Assembly: GCF_007747655.1 (NCBI RefSeq)
Contig: NZ_CP036274.1
Location: 5,766,001-5,830,000, forward strand
DNA: 64,000 nt
Reading direction: 5' to 3'
Origin: Anatilimnocola aggregata
Lineage (GTDB): Bacteria > Planctomycetota > Planctomycetia > Pirellulales > Pirellulaceae
Made by a program: the position numbers and the translations under genes. Numbering within the stretch: the stretch's first letter is position 1; each line of letters opens with the position of its first letter. The notes under the pieces are model-generated. The model ran no database searches. It was given only the letters and a program-made list of their open reading frames with translations, and was not told the origin of the DNA. This document shows positions 37,629 through 46,524 of this stretch, piece after piece.

Positions 37629-40600
37629 ATGAATCGTATATTACTCTTTGCGACTTTGATACTTTTCCGTGTGCTTCAGACCGCTAGCGCTGCAGATGGC
37701 TACATGGTGACTGTGACTCCGGGCACAGCCCAGATCAAAAGCGCTAAGGTTGTGCTCGCCGTCGTTCCGCGTGGAACGCGATTGTGGATATTCGAGGAGA
37801 AAGGCGATTGGCTGCGAGTGAAAGTCCCAAATGCAGAAGTTCGCGGCTGGATTTCTGCGCAGCATGTAGAAAAAATTCAACTTTCCCCTGCGCGCCTCGA
37901 AAACGCCAAGCTTGCCAGTGCACATTGGGACCGTGGATTGAACCTGATAGGGCGTGAAAAGTATCCCGAAGCAATATACGAACTAAATCAATGTCTTGTA
38001 TTAGAGCTCCAGGTGCATGGCGACGATCACCCAGATTCAGCTTCAACACGCGGCCTTCTCGGAAGCTTGATTAAAGATGTAGGCGACTATGCCCTGGCCC
38101 GCAAGCATTTCGACGCCGCTTTAGTGACCCAGCGATCGACACTTGGCAACGAGCATGCCGATACTGGAATGATGCTATGCAATATTGGCACATTGCTATG
38201 CCACCAACACAACTATGCAGAAGGCAGAAAGTACTTTGAAGAAGCATTGGCAATTCACCTCAAGCTGCATGGCAACGAACATTCAGACACTGTCGGGACG
38301 CTAAACAACCTCGGTAATGCGACAACCGATCAAGGCGACTATTCAACGGCGCGTAAGTATTACGATGAGGCATTGGCAATACAACGCAAGTTGTTTGGCA
38401 ACGAGCACGCAAATACCGCAATGACACTGAACAACATTGGCACAGTCGAGCGAATGCGCGGTGACTATACCGCGGCCCGACAGTTCTTCGAAGAATCGCT
38501 TGTCGTATACCGCAAGGTGTTCGGCAATGAGGCTACCGAGACTGCGTCGTCAATGAATAACCTTGCAGCGATTGCTCATGAGCAAGGTGACTATTCCATA
38601 GCCCGAAAGCTTTGCGACGAAGCACTTGCCGTAAGACGCAAAGTGCTCGGTAATGATCATTTGGAAACCGCCGCGTCGCTAAATAACCTCGGCAACCTTG
38701 TAAGTGACCAAGGAGACAATGCTGCAGCCCGAAAGTTTTACGACGAAGCACTTGCCGTGTATCGCAAGGTACTTGGTAACGAGAGTGCAGCCGTCGCATT
38801 AACTCTGAACAATCTGGGCGCCTTAGCCTTAGACCAAGGGGACATCGCACTAGCCAAACAGTTGCACGAAGAAAGTCTGACTATTCGGCGCAAGGTGCTT
38901 GGAAATGATCATCCCGATACAGCGGGTACACTGCAAAATCTCGGCATTTTGGTCTGCAATCAAGGCGATTATGCAGCAGCCCGACAATTGTACGTGGAAG
39001 CGTTGGCGATTCGACGAAGGGTTTGCGGCAATGAGCATGCGGACACCGCAGGAGCCCTAATCAATCTTGGCATTTTGGAGTACGATCAAAAAAACTATGC
39101 GGCAGCCCGGGCGTGTTACGACGAGGCTTTGGCAATCAATCGGAAGGTGCTTGGCAGCGGGCACCCGAGCACAGGTGACATTTATGAAAACATGGCATGG
39201 TTAGAGGACGCAGAAAATGACCTTTCTGCTGCAGGTGAGTGTTTCAATCAGGCTCGCCGTATCTTTCGATTTCATCAGCTAAGGACTCTCTCGTCGCTTT
39301 CCGAGGCGGCACAACTGCTATTCCTGACAAATAAGCACGCTAATAATTGGTACGAGAGCTTGTCCTTTGGTCGCCGCGCCCGAGCGAATGCTAATGTGGC
39401 TGAGCTGTCGGCAGGATGGCTAATCAATGGCAAGGGTATGGCTGAGGAATCACTGTCTATTGGAAGCCAACTATTTACTCCTGAGACGGTAGCTCTCATT
39501 GGACGGCTACGCAAGGTCCGCGGAGAACTAGCTGAGGTAGCCCACAGGTCGCTGAGCGACGAGCCGGAGCAGCGTAGGACGGAGCTCCAATCTGAGGAGG
39601 AGCGACTGGTCCGACAATTAGGCCAAGTTAGGGGCGAGGATCTAACGACGGACCCCTGGTTCGACATCATTAGCGTTCGCAAGGTGATTCCCAAAAAGTC
39701 GATGCTGATAAACATAGTACGCTTTGCCCCTTTTGACTCAAGGACGGAGAAGCCGGGTGATTCGCTCTACGTCGCTTGGCTGATTCCCTCGGCAAATGAC
39801 GGGGAAGTCAAAATTGTGGATATTGGAAATGCAGATGTAATTGACACCGCAGTTGCCACCTTTCGGAAGGCAATGAGCATGGCAGGAACGGCAACTAGCA
39901 AAGAGAAAGAGAAAGAGAAAGAAGCTCACTTTGCCGCGGATAAGGCGCTCGCGTGCCTGGCCGAACTTACCTTGAAGCCGCTAAGTGAGCATTTATCTGG
40001 CAAGGAGGGGATAATCCTAAGTCCTGATTCAGCCTTGTGGCTCGTGCCATGGGGTGCTTTACCGGTCGAGGAGGGCAAGGTTCTCATTGAAAACTATAGC
40101 CTTAAGTACGTGGTCAGCGGCCGCGAACTTATCGCAAAAAGTAAGGCCAAGGTCGTAGAGAAGTCGGTCGTACTGGCCGATCCAGATTTTGATTTTGCTA
40201 AAATCGTGCCGTTATCACTCCCAATAACAAAACCTGCTCGACGATCGAATACTCGGCTTGACCGTGCCGAGCGCCTGAGAGGAACTGCGACGGAGGCCGT
40301 TGCCATTGCGCCGAGCCTTAAGGCGTATACCAAGAGAGATCCGTTTGTCTATCTGGATCGGGAAGCGACAGAGGGTCGCTTCAAGCAACTTGTTTCACCA
40401 CAGGTTCTAGTTCTTGGAACTCACGGTTTCTATTTCCCGGAGCAAGAGGTCGAAATCAAAGACGAAGTTCGCGGTGTACTGTCGGGGCAAGGGGAACGCC
40501 GTTCCGTTCGCACTAAAGACGGTCAACCTTTGGAGAATCCGCTACTGCGGTGTGGCGTGTTGCTGGCTGGCTGTAACCGCACTACAGCCAGCGACAAAGC

Positions 40601-40961
40601 CGGCCTAGATGACGGCGTACTGACGGGCCTAGAGATCGTCAACGCAGATCTACGTGGAACGGAACTGGTGGTGCTTAGCGCGTGTGAAACTGGCCTCGGA
40701 GATGTGCGGAACGGCGAAGGTGTAGCTGGTCTACGCCAGGCGTTTCAACTTGCTGGTGCCAAAGCCGTGGTCTCCACGCTCTGGCAGATTCCCGACAACG
40801 AGAGTGCTCAACTAATGAGCGACTTCTTCGGCTATCTGGCAGAGGGAAAGAGTAAGGCTGAAGCCCTCCGCTTCGCCCAACTCAACCGCATCGTCGAACA
40901 CCGAGAGCGTGAAGGCTCCGCCCCTGCGTTCTACTGGGGTGCATTTACGCTCACCGAATAG
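37629..40961 (+). CDS. Secreted SH3-TPR-CHAT protein 1
   Basis: ATG 37629 follows AAGGAAA. The 1110-residue protein has a signal peptide (MNRILLFATLILFRVLQTAS), then an SH3-like domain (DGYMVTVTPGTAQIKSAK, FEEKGDWLRVKV). Nine diverged 42-residue kinesin-light-chain-type TPRs follow plus a capping repeat (consensus HxDTAxTLNNLG...ALAIRRKVLGNE). The C-terminal CHAT domain has the catalytic pair His in VLGTHGFYF (about 932) and Cys in VLSACETGLGD (about 1019). CHAT domains are caspase/separase-fold cysteine peptidases; TPRs usually bind partners or trigger activation. Residues for activity appear intact. The signal peptide places it outside the cytoplasm, unlike most described CHAT conflict proteins. 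This is the most diverged of the four paralogs and the first gene of the island. Confidence 0.88.
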   Translation: MNRILLFATLILFRVLQTASAADGYMVTVTPGTAQIKSAKVVLAVVPRGTRLWIFEEKGDWLRVKVPNAEVRGWISAQHVEKIQLSPARLENAKLASAHWDRGLNLIGREKYPEAIYELNQCLVLELQVHGDDHPDSASTRGLLGSLIKDVGDYALARKHFDAALVTQRSTLGNEHADTGMMLCNIGTLLCHQHNYAEGRKYFEEALAIHLKLHGNEHSDTVGTLNNLGNATTDQGDYSTARKYYDEALAIQRKLFGNEHANTAMTLNNIGTVERMRGDYTAARQFFEESLVVYRKVFGNEATETASSMNNLAAIAHEQGDYSIARKLCDEALAVRRKVLGNDHLETAASLNNLGNLVSDQGDNAAARKFYDEALAVYRKVLGNESAAVALTLNNLGALALDQGDIALAKQLHEESLTIRRKVLGNDHPDTAGTLQNLGILVCNQGDYAAARQLYVEALAIRRRVCGNEHADTAGALINLGILEYDQKNYAAARACYDEALAINRKVLGSGHPSTGDIYENMAWLEDAENDLSAAGECFNQARRIFRFHQLRTLSSLSEAAQLLFLTNKHANNWYESLSFGRRARANANVAELSAGWLINGKGMAEESLSIGSQLFTPETVALIGRLRKVRGELAEVAHRSLSDEPEQRRTELQSEEERLVRQLGQVRGEDLTTDPWFDIISVRKVIPKKSMLINIVRFAPFDSRTEKPGDSLYVAWLIPSANDGEVKIVDIGNADVIDTAVATFRKAMSMAGTATSKEKEKEKEAHFAADKALACLAELTLKPLSEHLSGKEGIILSPDSALWLVPWGALPVEEGKVLIENYSLKYVVSGRELIAKSKAKVVEKSVVLADPDFDFAKIVPLSLPITKPARRSNTRLDRAERLRGTATEAVAIAPSLKAYTKRDPFVYLDREATEGRFKQLVSPQVLVLGTHGFYFPEQEVEIKDEVRGVLSGQGERRSVRTKDGQPLENPLLRCGVLLAGCNRTTASDKAGLDDGVLTGLEIVNADLRGTELVVLSACETGLGDVRNGEGVAGLRQAFQLAGAKAVVSTLWQIPDNESAQLMSDFFGYLAEGKSKAEALRFAQLNRIVEHREREGSAPAFYWGAFTLTE

Positions 40962-41680
40962 AAGCAGCCGCGAACACGGGGGTGTAGAGAGAGCCCAAGC
41001 ATCGCCCGCCTACCTTTCTTGCACTACTGGAAAAAGTCGGGTGAGACCTCGGCTCGATCCGCTGAGCGGAGCTTTCCACCCTTGCCGCCGTTGTAGGCAT
41101 GGCGGGCACGCTAAACGAAATTGTAGTACGCGACGAACAAGGCACAGGCCGCTTCGTGGTGTTCCAGTTTCTTACTGAAGGCATACCTCAATCGTGCGAA
41201 CCGCTTGCAGAAGCCGCGAATCATGCCGTTGTTCCGTTCAACGTGGCTGGCCGTCCAGGAATGGGTTCAGGCGCCCGGGGGACTGGTCGTGCAATAGATG
41301 AAATCGAATTCCCACCAGCGGTGCTGGGCACTTGCGCTGGTCTATGACGCTCAGAGTAGTGGCCGCGGCCCTCACATAGGGCTGGCGTTTAATCTCGATC
41401 CGAACAACCCGATTCGGAGTTTGGTCAATCTGGCAATTGACTAGGCGACGACGATGCAACCGACCGGCAATTCGAAGAAGAAAATATGTCTGATTGATTC
41501 TGTAACAGGCAAAAAAACGGAAAAAATCTGGATTCCCCTCTTAACTCGCACGGCTTGCTGCGTCGTAGCTTGTTGTCCGGCCGCAGTTTGGAGCGGCACA
41601 TTCCAACACGGCAAAGCTTGTGCTCCCCTTTATGGGGTGTAAAATGCACGCCGCCAATCTCTAATCGTCGAGGGAATTAG
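40962..41680. other. Spacer splitting the CHAT island
   Basis: These bases separate CHAT gene 1 from the intact caspase gene. They contain a transposase tail on the minus strand (41111-41270) and the second copy of the caspase promoter and leader (from about 41507). The transposon scar offers a simple route for the duplication seen here. Confidence 0.5.
41111..41270 (-). pseudogene. Transposase C-terminal remnant
   Basis: The minus strand reads SWTASHVERNNGMIRGFCKR, then FARLRYAFSKKLEHHEAAC and LFVAYYNFV before a stop at 41111-41113. HVERxN...FARL..AFSKK...AxxLxxAYYNF is the C-terminal signature of IS1-like DDE transposases found in cyanobacteria and planctomycetes; HVER holds the catalytic glutamate. 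The first two thirds are missing. Confidence 0.6.
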
Positions 41681-41863
41681 ATGTCAATTGCTCTTCGTTT
41701 AGGATTCGCGATCTTAGGGCTAATGCTCGCAGGCCCATATACATCACCGTGCGCTGCCCAGGCGGAATCGGGTAATGAGGCTGGGCCGTCGACTGCTACA
41801 GTCCCATCGACGCTGGCCAGTGTCCTGCAGGAGAAGCCGACCTTTCTCGTTCGAGTCAAGGTT
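41507..41863 (+). repeat. Duplicated caspase-gene promoter and start, copy 2
   Basis: This is the counterpart of 37229-37582, here joined to the intact caspase gene, so it is probably the parental copy. It includes the TCTGGATTCCCCTCTTAACT stretch, the GGGGTGTAAAATGCACG block that may hold a -10-like element, and the first 61 codons. Confidence 0.75.
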
Positions 41864-43327
41864 GACCGTGAAGATCGGAAATATCGCGAAGGTGAACCGC
41901 TTCGCGTCAGTGTCCTCAGCGAGGAGGATGCTTACGCGTATGTGCTCTACCAGCAGGCAGACGGACGCAACTATCAGATATTTCCCAACTCAGGCCAAAC
42001 CGACAATCGTCTGACGGCTAAGAAGGAGGTCTCGATTCCGGCTGCTGGCGACCTGTTTCGCTGGCAAATCTCGTCACCTTTTGGCAAAGAGTTGTTGAAG
42101 GTAATTGCCACCAAACAACCACTCCCCCTGCTGGAAGCCCCGCGGCTGCGCAAGGATCGGTTAAATCCTCTTCCCAACCCCGAATTAAACTTGGCCCTCA
42201 AGGATCTGGTTCAGGCGCCCAGCAACGCCAAGCATTCGATCGCCTGGGCGGAAGATCAGGTGGAAATCACTACTCTAGCCCGGGACTCAAAGCTCCCAAC
42301 GACCAAAGCCCGGCGCTTCGGGGTATTTTTCGGCGTCGGAAAACATCAATTCGACGAAGCGATTCGCGAAGCGACGGGAAAGCGACTTGATCTCCCGTCG
42401 TGTGCGAACGACGCTCGCGCCCTGGCGGAGCTAATGACGTCGTTGGGCAAGCTCGACGACAGTCGCGTGTACTTGAATGAGCAAGCCACACGGCAGCAGA
42501 TGCAGACTGCGATCACGCAGTGGCTGCCTTCGGTTTCGCAACCCGGTGACACCATATTTATCTACTTCTCGGGTCACGGCGGCCAGCTGGTTGACAATGA
42601 CGGCGACGAAAAGGACCATCGAGACGAATGGCTACTGCCGCATGACTTTGTCAGTGCGACGGTTGTGGAAGGGTTGCTGAAGCAACAAAAGGCCGGCCGC
42701 TTGGATCCAAGGATGGAAACTCACCTTTCTCGTTGGTTGCGAGTGGTAAAGGAGTCGGCGAGTGTGGAACAGGCTAACGATCGACTTTGCCGGCAGACGG
42801 GGGTGACGGACGATGAATTCGGTCACTGGTTGCAGCGACTAGCCGGTCGGCAATGCGTGGTCATTCTCGACGCTTGCCACTCCGGCGGATTGGCGACTCA
42901 GGAGAAGAACCTAGATCAGTCAGACTTTTCGGAGTTCGACTTCCTGTCCGGAGAAACAGGCCGGCTCAAGGATATTGGGCAACCGCAGTGTGCTGTGCTG
43001 GCCGCTTGTCGGTTTGACCAGCTGGCTGCCGCGAAGCGAGTTTCAGATCAGATGCTCGCTAAACTGCAGGCAAGCACGAAGGGCGCAGTGGACGAGTGGG
43101 CGGTCGGCGCTGAATTCTCGGTGTTCACTTACTATCTCGTCGAAGGCCTGCTCGTCGGCGAGCGCCCGTTGAAAGTTAACGACCTGCACGGTCACTGCTG
43201 CCAAGGCATGCAGCAGTACTTTACGTCCTACAATGAGGCACGTCGCAGCCGGAAACTCGAACCTACCAAGTCGCACGAGCCCGTCCTTATCGATTACTCT
43301 TCGCAGTCGGCCGTGATCAAACCTTAG
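41681..43327 (+). CDS. Secreted caspase-fold protease with DUF4384
   Basis: The 548-residue protein starts with a signal peptide (MSIALRLGFAILGLMLAG). Residues 66-145 match DUF4384, a beta-rich domain often found beside bacterial caspases (YREGEPLRVSVLSEEDAYAY, NYQIFPN). The peptidase C14 domain spans about 210-460: RRFGVFFGVGKHQF, CANDARALAELMTSL, catalytic His299 in FIYFSGHGGQL and Cys399 in VVILDACHSGG. Both catalytic residues are present, so it is a likely active orthocaspase cutting after basic residues. Its stop lies 27 bases before CHAT gene 2, implying one operon. Its 5' end is duplicated upstream of CHAT gene 1. Confidence 0.9.
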   Translation: MSIALRLGFAILGLMLAGPYTSPCAAQAESGNEAGPSTATVPSTLASVLQEKPTFLVRVKVDREDRKYREGEPLRVSVLSEEDAYAYVLYQQADGRNYQIFPNSGQTDNRLTAKKEVSIPAAGDLFRWQISSPFGKELLKVIATKQPLPLLEAPRLRKDRLNPLPNPELNLALKDLVQAPSNAKHSIAWAEDQVEITTLARDSKLPTTKARRFGVFFGVGKHQFDEAIREATGKRLDLPSCANDARALAELMTSLGKLDDSRVYLNEQATRQQMQTAITQWLPSVSQPGDTIFIYFSGHGGQLVDNDGDEKDHRDEWLLPHDFVSATVVEGLLKQQKAGRLDPRMETHLSRWLRVVKESASVEQANDRLCRQTGVTDDEFGHWLQRLAGRQCVVILDACHSGGLATQEKNLDQSDFSEFDFLSGETGRLKDIGQPQCAVLAACRFDQLAAAKRVSDQMLAKLQASTKGAVDEWAVGAEFSVFTYYLVEGLLVGERPLKVNDLHGHCCQGMQQYFTSYNEARRSRKLEPTKSHEPVLIDYSSQSAVIKP

Positions 43328-43354
43328 TCTCGCATCATCGATCGGGGATATGTC

Positions 43355-46300
43355 ATGTTTCGACGTTTACTTCTCATCACATGTCTGATGACCTGTTGCG
43401 AGGGTCGCCCGGCTCTCGCCGTGGACGGATACATGGTGGTCGTCACCGCTGCGACAGCTCCGATCAAGAGCGAGAACAAGGTGCTGGGCACAATACCCGG
43501 CAGCACCCGGATTTGGGTGTTTGAGGAGAAAGGTGATTGGAAAAGAGTGAAGGTGCCGGGGCAGGAACAGAAGGGGTGGATTGCCGCCCAGCTTGTTCAG
43601 CGCGTGCAATTGACGGCTGACCAGAAGGAAGATGCCAAGTTGGCAACCGCTCATTGGGAGCGTGGCCTGGAACTCAATAAGCAGAACAAACTGGCTGAAG
43701 CTCAACACGAATTCGAGCGGTGTTTAGCACTGGAGCGGCGCGTTCGCGGGTCGGACCATCCGGATGTGGCGGTCACACTAGGCACGCTCGGAAACCTTAC
43801 CAGTAACCAGGGCGACTATGCCGCAGCCCGCAAGTACTACGACGAGGCATTGGACATTGCTCGCCAGATGCTAGGCAACGAGCATTCCAACGTTGCCATG
43901 ACACTTAACAATCTAGGCACTTTGGCAAGGAACCAAGGCGAATACTCGGCGGCCCAGAAGTACTTTAGCGAGTCCCTCGCATTAAAACGCACGGTGCTTG
44001 GAAATGATCATCCCGTTACGGCCACGACGCTAGCTAATCTCGGCTACATCTCTCATGTCCAAAAGCAATACTCGGCATCTCGGCAGCACTATCACGAGGC
44101 ACTGACAATAAGACGGAAGGTGTTCGGTTCCGACCATCTAGACACCGCGACAACACTGATTGGTCTCAGCGAAGTAGTCAGAGACATAGGCGACTATGCT
44201 GCAGCCCGGAGATACCTCGAAGAGGCGCTCTCGATTGCTCGTAAGGTACTTGGGAACGAGCATCTAACCACTGCCCATACGCTAAAGGTCTTCGGTGCAG
44301 TGCTCTATGAGCAAGGCGAGTATGTCGCAGCACGAAAGTCCTACGACGAAGCACTGGAAATAAAACTCAAACTACTTGGCAAGGATCATGGCGACATCGC
44401 CGAGATATTGAACCACTTGGGAGTCTTGCTAGAAAGTCAAAGCGACTATACTGGGGCGCGAAGGTTCTACAATGATGCACTAGCGATTCAGCGCCGAATA
44501 CTCGGAAACGATCATTCCGATACTGCTTTAACGCTGAACAATCTCGGCAATCTGGCAAGTCTGGATAGCGACTACACAGCGGCCAGGAAATTCTATAGCG
44601 AGGCTTTGGCAATAAAGCGCAAAATTCACGGGTATGAGCATTCAAGCATAGCTAAAACCCTCGGGAACCTCGCTTGGCTAGCGTTTTTTGAAAATGACTT
44701 CTCAACTACAACCAACTATCTCGATGAGTCACGTCGTGCAATCCGCATCCATGAAGTGCAAGTACTTCAGGGGATTTCTGAGGCAGAGCAATTGACGTAC
44801 TTGCGAACAAATCACGACGAGAATTGGCACGAAAGCCTATCTTTTGGTCGTAGTCAGCTAACCAGAAGTCGGGCTGTAGAGTTGTCAGCAGCTTGGTTGA
44901 TAAACGGCAAAGGAATCACGGAAGAATCTTTGGCGACAGCGGTCTATTTCGAAACGGCGCAAATAAATGTTCATCTTGATGAATTACGAACAATCCGCGG
45001 CAATCTAACGGAGATCGGTGACAAGCCAAAGAGTGAAGCGCGAGACCGTCGGAAGGAGCAACTCGAAGCGGAACAACAGCGGCTAGTGCGTTTAATTGAT
45101 CAAGCCCGTGCGGAAGGGCTCTCAATTGAAACATGGGTCGATATCGAAGGCGTTCGAAGATCGATTCCTGCTAAGGCAATGTTAGTGAACATAGTTCGCT
45201 TCAAACCATTCCACTTCCCTGGTGCAACGCCAAGTCCTATCCTCTACGTTGCTTGGCTCATTCCCTCCGCTGGTGAAGGCGAGGTGAAAATCGTTGACTT
45301 GGGTAACGCTGCAACCATGGATGCCGCGGTCGGCACCTTCCGCAAGGCAATGAGTAAGGTCGAAGCTGGCGGTGGGAAGGAAAGTTCCGAGAAGGAAGAT
45401 CATGCCGCTGTTGAAAAAACTCTAACTTCCTTAGCCGATCTCATTTGGAAGCCGCTTGCCGAACACCTGGCTGACAAGGAGGAACTAATTCTCAGTCCAG
45501 ACGCAGCGCTGTGGCTCGTTCCTTGGGGCGCGCTGCCGGTAGAAGATGGCAAGTTCCTGATTGAGAAATACAACCTCAAGTATGTCATCAGCGGCCGGGA
45601 ACTCGTAACCAAGAAAGCGGACCAACCGACGGAGAAATCGGTTGTGCTGGCTGACCCCGATTTTGATCTTGGTTCTAGCGCAGCTCCGTCGACTGCCGAA
45701 ACGAAAATTGCGCGCCGTTCGATCACTCGGCTGGATCGGGCTCAACGGCTACCCGGTACTGCGAAAGAAGCGGAAGCGATCGCTCCGAGCTTGAAGACGT
45801 ATGGCAAGCGAGATCCGGTCGTCTACCTGAACCACGAAGCGACAGAGAGCCAATTCAAGCAACTCGTCTCGCCGCAGGTACTGGTGCTCGGTACCCATGG
45901 ATTCTTCTTCCCGCAACAGGAGATCGAGACCAAGGACGATGATCGCTTGCAGTTGATTGAACAAGAAGAGCGTCGTTCCGTTCGCACCAAAGACGGTCAA
46001 CCACTGGAAAATCCACTGCTACGTTGCGGTGTGCTGCTGGCCGGCTGTAACCGACCACCAGCCGCCGGTCAGGAAGACGGTGTGCTTACAGGCCTTGAAA
46101 TTGTGAACGCAGACCTGCGTGGCACTGAACTGGTGGTCCTCAGTGCCTGCCAAACAGGCCTGGGCGACGTGCGCAGTGGCGAAGGTGTGGCTGGGCTAAG
46201 GCAAGCTTTTCAGCTGGCTGGTGCGAAGGCTGTCGTCGCCACGCTCTGGCAGATCCCCGACGACGAAAGCGCGCAACTGATGGGCGACTTCTTCGGCTAT

Positions 46301-46426
46301 CTGGCTGAAGGGAAAAGTAAGGCCGAAGCCCTCCGCTTCGCCCAACTCAACCGAATCGTCGAGCACCGGGAACGCACAGGCGCTGCTCCACCCTTCTACT
46401 GGGCTGCGTTTACGCTCACGGAATAG
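43355..46426 (+). CDS. Secreted SH3-TPR-CHAT protein 2
   Basis: The 1023-residue protein begins MFRRLLLITCLMTCCEGRPA, a signal peptide with cysteines that might allow lipidation, though no clean lipobox is seen. An SH3-like domain follows (DGYMVVVTAATAPIKSEN). It has seven full TPRs and a cap, two fewer than its paralogs, all with individual sequence. The CHAT domain has His in VLGTHGFFFP and Cys in VLSACQTGLGD (about 932). It lies between the DUF4384 caspase and CHAT gene 3 on the same strand. Its 3' third shares long identical DNA tracts with CHAT gene 3. It may be a substrate, activator or parallel protease of the caspase next to it. Confidence 0.88.
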   Translation: MFRRLLLITCLMTCCEGRPALAVDGYMVVVTAATAPIKSENKVLGTIPGSTRIWVFEEKGDWKRVKVPGQEQKGWIAAQLVQRVQLTADQKEDAKLATAHWERGLELNKQNKLAEAQHEFERCLALERRVRGSDHPDVAVTLGTLGNLTSNQGDYAAARKYYDEALDIARQMLGNEHSNVAMTLNNLGTLARNQGEYSAAQKYFSESLALKRTVLGNDHPVTATTLANLGYISHVQKQYSASRQHYHEALTIRRKVFGSDHLDTATTLIGLSEVVRDIGDYAAARRYLEEALSIARKVLGNEHLTTAHTLKVFGAVLYEQGEYVAARKSYDEALEIKLKLLGKDHGDIAEILNHLGVLLESQSDYTGARRFYNDALAIQRRILGNDHSDTALTLNNLGNLASLDSDYTAARKFYSEALAIKRKIHGYEHSSIAKTLGNLAWLAFFENDFSTTTNYLDESRRAIRIHEVQVLQGISEAEQLTYLRTNHDENWHESLSFGRSQLTRSRAVELSAAWLINGKGITEESLATAVYFETAQINVHLDELRTIRGNLTEIGDKPKSEARDRRKEQLEAEQQRLVRLIDQARAEGLSIETWVDIEGVRRSIPAKAMLVNIVRFKPFHFPGATPSPILYVAWLIPSAGEGEVKIVDLGNAATMDAAVGTFRKAMSKVEAGGGKESSEKEDHAAVEKTLTSLADLIWKPLAEHLADKEELILSPDAALWLVPWGALPVEDGKFLIEKYNLKYVISGRELVTKKADQPTEKSVVLADPDFDLGSSAAPSTAETKIARRSITRLDRAQRLPGTAKEAEAIAPSLKTYGKRDPVVYLNHEATESQFKQLVSPQVLVLGTHGFFFPQQEIETKDDDRLQLIEQEERRSVRTKDGQPLENPLLRCGVLLAGCNRPPAAGQEDGVLTGLEIVNADLRGTELVVLSACQTGLGDVRSGEGVAGLRQAFQLAGAKAVVATLWQIPDDESAQLMGDFFGYLAEGKSKAEALRFAQLNRIVEHRERTGAAPPFYWAAFTLTE

Positions 46427-46524
46427 AAATGGTGTATTGAGAACGGTCGCAGCTCACTCAGTAAACAATCAATTGGGAATGTCGACGATGTCTGGCCTAC
46501 CTATTCTTATATCACGGTGATCCC

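Noticed and set aside
37400-40961. Type III-E CRISPR (TPR-CHAT/Csx29) association
   Set aside because: No gRAMP effector, Cas1/Cas2 or CRISPR repeats occur in the window, and the CHAT proteins have signal peptides and SH3 domains.
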